A DNA stretch of 64,000 bases from Tilletia caries. Lineage: Eukaryota; Basidiomycota; Exobasidiomycetes; Tilletiales; Tilletiaceae. The position numbers were made by a program, and so were the translations under genes. Of the stretch, positions 36,623 to 47,687 are shown one piece after another. The notes below the pieces were generated by a model. That model had not been told where the DNA came from. It saw only the letters and a program-made list of their open reading frames with translations, and did no database searches. Position 1 is the first letter of the stretch. Each line of letters starts with the position of its first letter. The stretch lies in the NCBI GenBank assembly GCA_032718865.1, contig JALUTQ010000027.1, forward strand, positions 558,001 to 622,000, written 5' to 3'.

Positions 36623-39483
36623 TCATCGCCGGGTGGCAAAAGCAGTGTTCGCCGAGCTCGTCGCAGCGCTTGAAGATGTAGATGTCGACGCACTTGCCAA
36701 GGCTGTCGACCGAGGCGGAAGCGAGTCGGCCGATGTTTGCATTCGTTCGTACGCCTCCTCCCGCAGAGCCGCCGCAGCTGCCGCCGAGCTGTACTTCCCT
36801 CCAGTATCGCCGTTACCGCCTGCTCTTCTGCCCAGACCACCGTTGTTCCCACCAGCAAGCTGGTGTCGGTAGGTGGTGTACGTGTTCAAATAGACCTGCT
36901 CGCCATCAGGATAGTCGTCGTCGTCGTCCAGATCCAGGTCGAGATCGACATCGTCCGCGTCAAAGCTGAGGTCAATGTCGATGTCGTCATCCTCGTAGTC
37001 GAGATAGCCGTCCGCGTACTCTTGAGAAGCATAATGTTGTTGAGGTTGTTGTTGGTGGTGGTGGTGATAGTTGCCCTGTTCCATTCGTTGATATGATGAG
37101 GACGGTGCCGAGCCTTGGCTGCCGTACACGTGCTGGTGGTGGTCCTGGTAGCTTGGGTTCGGCAGGGAAGCCGGCACACTGCAGCTGTAGAGCCCACGGT
37201 CGTCGTATCTCTGCTGTTGATCGCGTCCTCCAAAGGTAGGGATCGACACAGGGACACTTCGACCATAGACATCGCAACTCGTCCCAGAGTGAACACTTAC
37301 ACCCGCAAAGTAGGACGAGTCATAGGCGGAGCCTGTTTGAGACCACGGAGCCGCCGTTGACACAAAGGTCATGCCTGGCCCTGCGTTGTTGTTGCCACTC
37401 CCGCCGTCCATACCATAATGGAAGCTGGCAAACTGCGCCGCCTGCCTCTCCTCCTCGGCTGACCGCTCATGCTCGAGAGTCTGCAAGAAGTTGGAAGGGT
37501 CCACAACAGCAGGAGAGGGTGCTGGGTACGCTTCCGACGTCTTCAACAGCGTAGGGGCCAGCTTGGCAATGGTGTGCATGGCCGACGAAGTCGGGTTGGG
37601 CGCATACATGCTCGGAATACTGCCCGTGCTGCCCTTGCGAGACTTGGGACGGTGTGGCTTCGAGACCGACGTCATCATGTGGTCCCGGGTCGACATGTGG
37701 CTGGATGACGAACCAGAAATCGATCCCGCCGAGGAGGAACGCATGGTGAGAGCATCCGAATCATAGCCTGCATCCGAAGACGAAGCGACACTGAGGTCCT
37801 CTTCGCTGCTTGCTGAGTGCGTGTAGACCCGGGGATCCGAGCCATTCGTACCGGCCAACTCGGAAGCGTTCTTGAACCGAAGGTAGTCGACGTGGTCCTC
37901 ATCATCCAGGGGTACGTGCGAAGTGACAGACTGACTGTCGGTGTTGGAGTGCAACAAGGCTGGCATAGAAGCCTCGGCTGTCGATCGCTCGCCCATCATG
38001 TTATCCCCATCATTGGCATCTTGTTGTGCCTCGCCGTGCCCTCCTCCAATCTCCTCATCCTCATCCTCTGTCACGTAGTCATCATCATCACCCTGCTCGT
38101 CCGGCTCGTACAGCTGCAAGAACGGCTGGGAGGGAGTGGAGGATGACGAATCTGGTACCATCATAGCTGCATTGGATCCGAAGGCAGTAGGCGTCTGAGA
38201 CCGTGCTGAATCGGGCGGAGTTGTGCTGTATACGTCGGTAGTAGTCTCGTCTAGTGCAATGCACTGTTCGACCCGATGGTTGAAGCTGATGTGTCGATCG
38301 GAACGTCTGGCACGATCTTCGGAAACGAGAGAGCGACGAGAAGAGGATGCAGATGAGAGGTCTTCCGCTTGGTCTCCTCCTTCAGCCCGAACGAGTGCTG
38401 GTCGGGTGGAGGATGGGAAAGAGTTGGTTGGAACGACGACTAGAATTTGGGGAACCTCCTGTCCGGCTGAAGGCGACACAGCGGATGAGGAAGAGGATGA
38501 TGTTGATGTTGATGACGAGCCGGTGAGTCTGACAGCAGCGAGATAGTCCGTTGCACCCTCAGTCGGTGTGCCCGGTACCACTAAAGACGCATCAGTAGCC
38601 GTTCCGGGTAGGTTGGTATCGGAGCGGGTGCAGAAGAGACCTTCGACCTGTTGTCCGGAAGCCTCGATGGCGGAAGGTGAAGAGGCGGTAGTGGGCGCTG
38701 GAGAAGCAGTTGCCTCAGGAGTGAGTGGCGAGTTGAAGCAGCCTGTCATGGACTCGGTGTGGATGGCTGGACTGGCAGCTCGTCGGCCAATGTTGAGAGT
38801 CAGCATGTCCTGAATGGTGCGGTGCTTGAGGATAGATTTCGGCGCTGGGGCGGCCCGTTTGGAGGAATTGGATGCACTGCTCGATCCCGCTGTTCTTCTT
38901 CTGTCGGATCCAACTTTACGAGGCCGACCAGAGTCGTCGGTTCTGTGCAGGGTTGGTGAAGCAGCGGAACCTCTCTTGGTGGCGCGGTTGTCTTTAGATT
39001 TAGGCGCGATGTTCTCGAGACCGAGCCTGTCAGCAAAGGTAGCCTGTTTAGGTGGCGGAACCGGGTTTGCCTTCTCGTGCAGAGGGCCGTAGAGCCATGT
39101 CACGTCTGAGTCCTTGAGCCTGTTTTTTTGTGAGGGTGCAGGTAGGATGATCAGCAGGTGTAGGAAACGTGAATGTGAGCCACCCTTTTGTATTCATCAG
39201 AGTCAGCTCACCAATTGAGAGTCTCTGGTGAGATGGTCTTGAGTTTGCCTCTCTGCTTTGCCCAGGTGCGCCATGAAGCGTTCTCGAGGCGGACTCCGTT
39301 TGTGATTTCGTTCTTGCTCTTGGTCATGGCCTTCCATGATGCCCATATTTGCTCGTCCTTGTCCCAGTGGTGGGACAAATAGTCGACGCAGATCGAGGGC
39401 AGGACCGAGTTGATCTGAGCGTCGTCTGGCAGAGGGGAGGTAGTGTCTGTGATGATGGGGTAGGGAGACGGTGCGGACATCAT
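36623..39483 (-). CDS. REG1-like protein phosphatase 1 regulatory subunit, paralog B
   Basis: Two exons (39483-39212 and 39119-36623) give 922 aa. It shares with paralog A the identical 90-residue exon 1, WLKDSDVTWLYGPLHEK, PAPKSILKHRTIQDML, the PP1-docking RHISFNHRVEQCIALDE (~364) and KLAPTLLKTSEAYPAPSPAV. Outside these blocks the sequence has diverged strongly. The tail is shorter, with Tyr/Gln/His-rich and Asp-rich stretches (DIDIDLSFDADDVDLDLDLD), and lacks the C-terminal VNTARDLVSALW helix of paralog A. Both PP1 docking and the N-terminal domain are intact, so it should still bind phosphatase. The missing tail suggests altered targeting or substrate choice (inference). Confidence 0.85.
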
Positions 39484-41862
39484 CTTGGGCGAGAGTGTTG
39501 AAATGAGCCTTTTCTGACCTGACTGATAAGACCTGATGCAGCGGTCGCAAGTGAGTTGGATGCGAGCTGGTGCTGATCGCTATGTACCGCCTGTCGATGC
39601 TGCTGCTGCTGCAAAAGAGGACCTCTGGCAGGGCTGTGAGAGGGGAGTCAGTGGTAGTAATACGGGGTGCGAGGTGATGGTGATGGGGATGGAAGGAGAC
39701 GGACAACGGAGAGGTTGAGCTGACCTCCTTGCTCCTTGTGCTTTGTGTGAAGCTTACCCGGCCTCCGTTGAGTTGCGCCCGGCTGACTGAAGATGAGGCA
39801 AACCCCCTCGCATCAATCTTTTCTTTTGCCACTGATATTCTTTATTTTAACTCCGTGCTGAGACTGCTCCGACACGAGGTTAACCACAGGATGGTACGGA
39901 GATTTTTGAAAAACCACAGGATGGTACGCCCCTTATCTTACCATAGGAGGGTACGGAGATACCATTCGCCGACCTCATTTCGAGGAGAAGATTGAAAGTG
40001 CTTTCTGGGAAGAAAAGTCTCAGGATACAGCACCCTCTAATCGCAACCGATCGCATCGCAGAAAGGCCTGTTTTGCTCTCCTAAGCCTCACACGCCTACC
40101 ATTGGATTTTCAGGTCAGTTATTCAGGAGCCGCGAGAGCTTCGGCGGTCTGAGGCGGGCCAAAAAAAATTGGAATTTTCGACCCAGAAATACCTTTGATC
40201 TGTGCTTAATGAGATGAGGTCGGCCATACAAGGTCCTCATACCCTCCCATGTTAAGATATTGAGCGTACCATCCTGTGGTTTTTCGAGAATTTGTGTACC
40301 ATCCTGTGGTTAACCTCGCTCCGACACCCGCGTCTTCCATTTCACGCTGATTACTGTTTTAGAGAACGTGTGTGTTCGCGGCGGCGTTGGCGTGATCTGG
40401 TGAGCAAACACATACAGTTTCCGCCGGCTCCCTCGCCCGTTCCCCGGTGGTACCACCCACTCCGTCTGCGTCGACTGCCACGTTGATGTGTATTGGAAAT
40501 CCTTGCCCTGATGTCGGCTTCTTCTCTCGCTCGGGGACCTCACTTCATCGCTTCATCATTCATCGTTGCTTCGTTCATCCTCGTCAGGGCTGAATGAATG
40601 TGATTTCTCTGATGCGATCCACTATGTATCTACAGCACAGCCAGCGCCGAGCTGACAGCTATCAGAGCGAACGTGCCAGGTACAGATCACCGTGTTGCTT
40701 GAGCGCACTGAGCAGCGTGACGAGCGGCGGGTAGACATCCGTGACCTGTCCATCGGCGTCGAGCCTTATATGGGCGGCGATGCGTGCGGACCACTATTTT
40801 TGCGGGGACTCCGTGCGATGAGCTGCGCTTATGGACGCTGGGATGCAGTTGATTGCTTCATGATGCAGGTCGATGCCGGATGCCTGTTCTGGTTGGGCTG
40901 CGGGGAAGACGATATCTTCGACGGACGACGACGATAGCGGCGTGCGTGTCGGAAGTTAGCCGCTACATATGTAGTTCCTGGAGCTTAATTTTTCACCCCC
41001 GGTAAACGCCACGCCCTGAATGACAGTCTCACAGTGCTGTGGTGCCTGTAAGCGGATAAAGGGTGCTCTAAATCTGAACGGACCCGGGGGTTTAGCGGTT
41101 TAGCGCCGTGATAAGATTTGCGTATCCGCACTCGGTTTCAACGACTTCTGTCTGGAGCCTCCCGCCTCCCGACCTGTTCCGAATCCGGGTCGAGCAGCTG
41201 CCGGACACAGGGCGAGCGGTCCACGAGGAATAACCGAACCCAAGCAGGCATTCGTCCGTGACTTGTCACTTGACTCAGATCAGGGAATCACTCGCACTTC
41301 GCAGAAAGAACCACCGAGCGTCCGAGCATGATGAGCATCCCAAGGGCTTCCTCACATAGTCTTCGGATGAGGTCCCCTGTCTCATCTTTTCCTCGTGTCG
41401 TGATGGCGGGACCGCCTACACAACAAGACGATTGCAGCCGCCAAGCTTCACAACCACAACTTCTTTCATTTCTTCGTTCTGGGCCCTGCGACGAAGGGGC
41501 CAGGTATTGCTAGGACTTTTAGTACTGAATTATCGTCATGAGTCATCGATGCTCGCCGGCCGTCGCCACCAGGCATCAAGTTCTCTTGATGTGGGTGGTG
41601 CTTTGCTACATATGTAGAACAAAGGGTTGAAATTTTTATACAGTTTGTTGAGGGTCAATTGTCGGCTCAGGACCGGCCGGCGGAGGGGTAGGGAATTGAG
41701 GATCGAGCTTCTATTGTCGCACCGAAGAGCAGAAGATGGGCCAGGTGATGTCGATTGTCGACGCTAGTACAGCAAAAGGACCGCGACGGCCATGGTGATT
41801 GACCTGACACAGTGACAAAGGCAAGGATCCCCTCCGCGGTTAACCTTTCGTAGGCGCGCAAT
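39484..41862. promoter_or_regulatory. Intergenic: promoter of REG1-like B and 3' flank of the RdRP gene
   Basis: 2.4 kb. It holds the TIR element at 39876-40317, and the 12-bp palindrome CTACATATGTAG twice (40963-40974 and 41606-41617). No convincing gene is present. Confidence 0.4.
39876..40317. mobile_element. Non-autonomous TIR element with iterated ends and 10-bp duplication (442 bp)
   Basis: The 10-mer GCTCCGACAC flanks both ends (39866-39875 and 40318-40327). The TIRs start GAGGTTAACCACAGGATGGT and can be followed imperfectly for about 110 bp. Each TIR contains the 16-mer AACCACAGGATGGTAC twice and a third, degenerate copy (near TACCATAGGAGGGTAC on the left). There is no coding capacity. 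The target duplication length suggests a Mutator-like origin. Confidence 0.85.
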
Positions 41863-44800
41863 CTACTGCGTGAGCTCGGTCATCGTCTTGAAAATCTCCG
41901 GCATGACGATCCACGGCGCACTCCGTCGCTCAGGGTTCGCCTCTTGGTAGTTGACCGCGGAACAGACTGCACCGACGATGGAACAGAAAAGGAAAGGGCC
42001 GAAGGGTTCGACGTGGGCGATGGCACAAGAGAACGGGAGGTCAGATCGTTTTCATCTCGGTCACACGCACAGTTCCAGCATGTCGTGAGTCGGTCTGGGC
42101 TTTACTCACAGAAGGCGCAGAGTCGCTCCATGCGCACGGTGGGGTCCGAGTCCGCCGCAGACAGCACAGACGAACCGTCGTCAAAGTCTCCGCCCTGCGT
42201 TGCGATCTCGTCCTCGTCGCTCGAATACGCAAAGTCGTCACCGACAATTGTGCTGGCACCACTTTGGACACTGCTGCTGCCACCATCGCCACCGTTGTTT
42301 GCTGCAGGGCCGCCCGAAGCTGGTACGGAGCGGACCGCGCTGCCTGTCGCCGTTCCCGTCTCTGTTGCAGCGTTCGCATCTTCCGAAAGGACAACGTCAA
42401 GCACCCTCTTCATCAGAGCGCGGGTTGCCATCCGAAGCGCGCTGACTACATCGAAGTTACGATTGTGAAGAGTGTGCGGACCTGTGTTGACGCAGGATGC
42501 GAGACGAAACGGGCCGCGGCAGGGGTTGAAGAAAGCAGTCGGGTCAGGCATTGGCATGGAAGGTAAGCTGAATGAAAGGACAAGCAGACAACGTACCTCG
42601 TCCCAGCACAGCGCACACGAACATCTCTTCCTCCGTCAGGAGGTCCGTCCGACCCTCCGGCGCGAAATCGCGGCAAAGAGAGTCCAGCTCGACGTAGTAC
42701 TCCTCCAGCAGATCCGAGTGGGTTGGCTCAATCGTCCGCGACTGCCAATCGACCGAGTCAGAGTCCACATACGTGCTCAGCGCCTTCTTGATCGGGTTCG
42801 CCCACTTGTGCACCGGCTCTTCATCACCGACCGGTCGCACCCGCGCCTGCCAGTTTGCAATGTCTGCCGAGACGTCGATCTGGCGGAAGAGCTGGCCCAG
42901 CGCCTTCTCTGAGCGGTAGAAGCCGGTCGTCTCCCGGGCATAACGGGCTCGTCGGGACTTCTTCTGTGTGTCTGCGCGGACCAGACTGAAGTCAGGTACG
43001 TCGGGCTCCAGACGGAACTCTTTCTGCATGAAGTCCGGCTTTGTCCTCGTGTCGATCTCCCGGGGGATGCTGCCCAGGTCCGGCTTGATGCCCGTCTTGG
43101 CCATGTCCACTGCTGTGGAGTGCAGCTCTGCCAGCTCAATGCAGGTCTGGTCAAGCACGCCGTTCGGGGAGCGATCGGCTTGCAGCAAATGGAGAGTCGC
43201 GATACGGCCAAGTTGATCGGACTATCGTAGAGAATCAGTGAAGGTCAGCCTGAGTCACTGTCTGCTAGCATGACGTTGTCTCTGACCTCAATGTAATCCA
43301 GGAAGAAGTCGACTACGTCTCCGATCACCACATCCCTGCCAAACATACGAGTCAGAATGTCAAAGATGGGTCCAATGCACAGCATAGGGATGTGAACACG
43401 CACCGATTCAGAGTCACAGGCTTGACAATCGGATACTGTCCAGGCATGTAGACACTCTTCGGAAGGAGTGGCTTGTACTGGATGATGTTGTACCTGCAAA
43501 GGGCAAGAGAGAAGGGTCCGTAAGCTGCATTCTGACAGACTGCACTCAGAGCCATACATACAAGTCGCCATCGAGGTCACCTCCCGACAGCATCGTCTGC
43601 AAGGGACGCGGTCCCTTGGCAGAAAAGACGACGCAGTTGTGAAGCTCACGCAGCGGGTGTCCCTTCTTGACGTCGCCGATGGCGTAAGCAAATTGCACAT
43701 CTCCTGTAGTCGAAAGCAGAAGTTCAAAGATTGTGAGCGGACATCCAGTTGCAGTTCTGAGAACGACGGGAAGCTGGGACGCATGCACGTACCGGGATGC
43801 ATCATCGGTGAGCGAGTCACCAAGCATTGTCCCTCAAGGACCCTTCTCTTCCGACTCTTCGATCGAATGCAAACGTAGATCTCTCCCTCGTCCAGCTCTC
43901 CCGTCTCGTCCAGGATACCCATCAGGGTGACGGAGTCGGGAACAGATATCCGACAGCGATACTTGATCGCTCGCAGCGCATGTGTGAGACCGGCCACGAC
44001 GCAATGGCGCAGGAAGGGAACCTTCTGCACTGCATTGATGGCGTTGCGTCCCATCATCGAGGAGTTCAAGCCGGTCAGGATCTGGCCGAGCTTCGAAGCT
44101 TGCCCCAAACCGTACTGAAGCAGGACTTTGGCCGCATCTTGGGGCGACGTGAGAGCCTTCTTAAGCTCGGTGACCGCTGCGTTCTGAAGGTCGAGGAAGC
44201 TTTGCACGGGTGTGCCAAGCGTCTCCAGTAGGGCGACCATCGGCCGATTCAGATACAGCGGAAGGGGACCGGTGCAGCTCATTGCGACTTCCAGACTGAG
44301 CTCCGTGACGTCGGGAGGATGCCGATACTTGATCTGACTCGGGCGCAGATTGATCACGTACCCGCGAAGGCGTGGGTCCAGAGCAAGGACTCCCTTCGCT
44401 CCGCCGAGACGAATCTGGAACACGACGGGCCCCTTCTTTGTCGACTCAGCAGGACTGTCGGTAAGATCGCGGACGACATCCCGCGACATGGTACCGACAC
44501 CATCACTGAAGCAGTGTCCGTTCCGTTCGACGTCCTTAAAGTTCTCATTGATGCAGTCAACAGGAACGCGGAGAGTCGTGTGCGTCGTGGTGAAGCTCTG
44601 ACCAAGACGGGCTGCCCAGCGAGGCGGGCATCGGATGTGCTTCAAGTCGCCAACCCCATCACGGATCGACTGAGCAGTGATGACTTTCCCATCAATGACG
44701 AAGGAGGAGCGGACAAACCAGGTCGAATGCTCTCGCAAAGCGCTCGATGAGAAAGCGAGGAAGTCGAACGTGCGTCCGGCAATGGCGATGCCGTTTTCCA

Positions 44801-46394
44801 AGACGTTCTTGAATCTGCCTTGCAGAATCTTCGCACGAACGTCGATCCCGGACTGGAAGTGAACCTGTGTTTGCGATTCATCGGCAAATCGCACACGGAT
44901 GTAGTTATCTTCGTGGCCGGGGTATTGACGAATGATCCGGTTTCCTGGATCCACATTTGGCTGAATGGACGAAGGAGCAAAGCGGTGTTAGCATTCAAAT
45001 AGAAGAACTGAACAGTGACATTCAGCGTGTTTCCGTACTCACTCCTTCGTAGTAGACGGCCGTCGGCGTGACTGTGATAGCGTGAACCTCAACGCCGGTA
45101 TTGTGCTTGTCTCGGACGGTTCGAAGGAGCGATGTGGAATGGAAGTGACGAAGCAGTCTCCGCTTGATCTCCTCGGTATCGCACCGAGATGCAGCCTCGT
45201 GGCCCTCAAAGGCATCACGGTAAGGAGTGAATGAAGAGAGATCCTTAATGGCCATGGCCACCGCTTTCGAGCCATGCTCGTTCGCGAGTGACTCGAGGTT
45301 TGACTTGAGGTCGAGGATCTCCTCTGGAAGGATGTATCGATTGTACATCAAAGCTTCTAGCTGGAAAGCAAGCTGGAAGTCGAGACTCCGCAGCCATTCG
45401 TCCATTTTCTTGAACAAATCGGAGGAGAACGGGGCTGGGCCGGTGTTTCGACTTGGCATCATCTTCGTAGGCAAGCCGAGTCGGCGCTCGTTCCGCTTAA
45501 AGAATCGGTTGCACTCGGCCATGTCGATGTGTTCCAGCGAATACACCCAGCAGAAGGGAGAAACACGAGCGTGTTCGGGAGAGAGGGCCGCTGTTCGCGT
45601 CCGTTTCGTCATCCTGTCCTCCAAGGAGAAGTTTTGGGCGAAGATGGAAGCGAGAGAGCCGAGGTCTTGGTCTTGGTCGAAGTGGGCAGGCATCGGATCT
45701 TCCAGAAAGGTGGGCAGGGCACGCAGAGTGATGTAGCATCGACCGGGAGGTAGGCCATCCGCAACGAAGCTCTCGATGTCGTACAGCGCGATCTGGAGCT
45801 TGCGGTGGTCCAGATCGATGTGCAGGTAGGCATTGTCGTGCTCGATCCTCGCTACGGTCGGAGAGGAGTATCTGGTCCGCGGCGGCGTATAGCCCCATGC
45901 TTCCGCATAGCTGCCATCGACTCGCCAGACGCCGCACGTCAGCCGGCCGAACGAGATTTGGTCATGCCTGTGATCGTCCTCGTCCTCGTCGCTATCGTAG
46001 TCGGAGACAGCGTCGCTCGGGGGCACCGCACTTTCCAACGCATCGATTCGAGCCAGATTGGGCTTCTTGGCAGGCAGTGCCTTCAAGAACGTCCCCTTGA
46101 TCCGAATCGGATTATTACGGAGGTGATTAAGGACGTAACTTGTTGTCTGAGCACATCCAAGTCTGTTCAAGAGGAGGGAAGGAAGGTTGAGCATGCATTT
46201 GTAGGCTCTCGATGCGAAAGGTAAATAACTCACGAGACCATGCCCATACCCTTCTTCCATACTTCGACATGGAATTGGGGAAGCGGCTCGATACGATACT
46301 GCGTGCAGACCCTCCTGATAACCTTGCCGAAGCGTTTGCGAAGGTCGCGCTCCTTCGTACCGAGCGGGATCTGGATTACGAAGATGCTTGCCAT
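41863..46394 (-). CDS. Cellular RNA-dependent RNA polymerase (RNA silencing)
   Basis: Nine exons (46394-46234, 46162-45043, 44960-43793, 43703-43562, 43493-43404, 43335-43287, 43221-42597, 42481-42110, 41966-41863) give 1276 aa. An N-terminal RRM-like region (MASIFVIQIP) leads to the conserved core: DPGNRIIRQYPGHEDNYIRV, VLEGQCLVTRSPMMHPGDVQ, HNCVVFSAKGPRP, and the catalytic loop GGDLDGDLYN with Asp859, Asp861 and Asp863, followed by the helical C-terminal domain. This double-barrel polymerase makes double-stranded RNA for Dicer in quelling, heterochromatin or meiotic silencing. All three catalytic aspartates are present, so it is probably active. The donor at 43561 was chosen as GTATGT because only this keeps the frame through DLYNIIQY. 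The last exon is short and is the least certain. I cannot assign the QDE-1, SAD-1 or Rdp1 subclass. Confidence 0.93.
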
Positions 46395-47687
46395 CGTTGC
46401 GCTCCCCGAGATGGACGTGACGGAGCAGGGTAAGTTAAGGACGCGGAAGGACAGGCCTTTTATGTATGCTAAGCTACGAATCCCGACAGCCTGCGTCGTT
46501 CAGTGGGCACGGTGCAGGCAAAGGGAGCATGGGTTCAAGCGCAGATTGATTGGTCGCCGCTTTGTCCTCTTCGCGACTCAGCCCATGTCGAGAAGCTCGA
46601 GGTTCTCGGACTGCATTGATTCATGCGCTTCCCTTTGTTCTCAACCTCATTTCGAACGCAACATCGCATACTGCCACCTTCGGTGGCGTTTTAGACCCCC
46701 TAGAAAGTCCCTAAAACCGGCTCGTTTTGTTGCCCTTGAAAATTTCTGATTTGCCTTTACAATTGCCCATCTAAAACTCGTCTAAAACGAGATGTTAGTG
46801 CCCAAGTTAGCGCGCTACTAGCCTTCCCAACACACACTAAATAAAGGTCACTGGAGTCCACGGGGTAGCGTTACAAACTTGCCACACCTGCCAAAATAAG
46901 GTTGTATCATGCGCCCAGGGCCCCAGGAGATACAGAGCGTAGATGGCGTTGGTCCGATGTCATCATGACCCAGTCTGCCCACGCTCGTGTGGATGCCCTT
47001 CCACCTCGTCCCAGCTCCCCTGCACAGGTGTACTGACACACAGCTTCCTCACAACTTGTACATACGTGTAACATTACTTAAAAACGAGGTTTGGTGTCTT
47101 CAAAATGCAGCATCGCTCTGGTCAGAAAAAAGTTATGAATGCTTTCAGAATCATGTAGAAACCCTAGAAACCACTCGTCCGGGTCATACAGAATTCCCAA
47201 TCGAGGAAACTGAGCAGTCTTTGGGTAACGGAGCTAGCAGTAATGATAGCTCGATCGGGCAGAATGAAGCGAGATTTAGATCCAAAAAAGTGAGGTATAG
47301 ATTGATTTTACGTAAGAGGGTATTGTGAACAATACCATCAAAATAGGTACCCCGTTTTCGCAGTGAGAAAACCGTATAGATTTAGCATAGCCCTAAAAAC
47401 CCCGGATAAGCGGTCGATTTTAGGGATTGTCTAAAAAAGATCTAAAACGCTGTTGTAGGTCGGAATTTAATGCATCTAAAACGCCACCGAAGGTGGGCAG
47501 TGCATGCACATCCTGCTGGGAAAGGCTATGGATCGGTCAGAGACAAAATGTCCATCCTGATTCCTGAGGTTGCCGAGAAGGAAAGAGAGAGCGGTGGGAA
47601 GTGGGAAATGAATGTATGATACAGGGAGAATAGTAGTGTAGCTGGGAACGAATGTGGTGCAGGCCCGAAGGAGGGAATGTCAGTGAA
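46395..47687. promoter_or_regulatory. Intergenic: RdRP promoter and 3' flank of the LDAH gene
   Basis: 1.3 kb, most of it occupied by the AT-richer inverted-repeat element at 46670-47501. The remainder shows nothing recognisable. Confidence 0.4.
46670..47501. mobile_element. 832-bp AT-rich TIR element, class unclear
   Basis: The ends are inverted repeats of 26 and 27 bp (46670-46695 and 47475-47501) that differ by one inserted base: ACTGCC(C)ACCTTCGGTGGC, then GTTTTAGA. The motif TCTAAAACG and close variants recurs near both ends. Only GCAT (4 bp) is shared by the flanks, so the target duplication is uncertain. Base composition is visibly richer in A+T than the neighbouring genes. No transposase frame was found. 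Confidence 0.7.

Noticed and set aside
46987..47328. Possible transposase remnant inside the element at 46670
   Set aside because: The 113-codon frame contains no DDE or DNA-binding motif that I can recognise.
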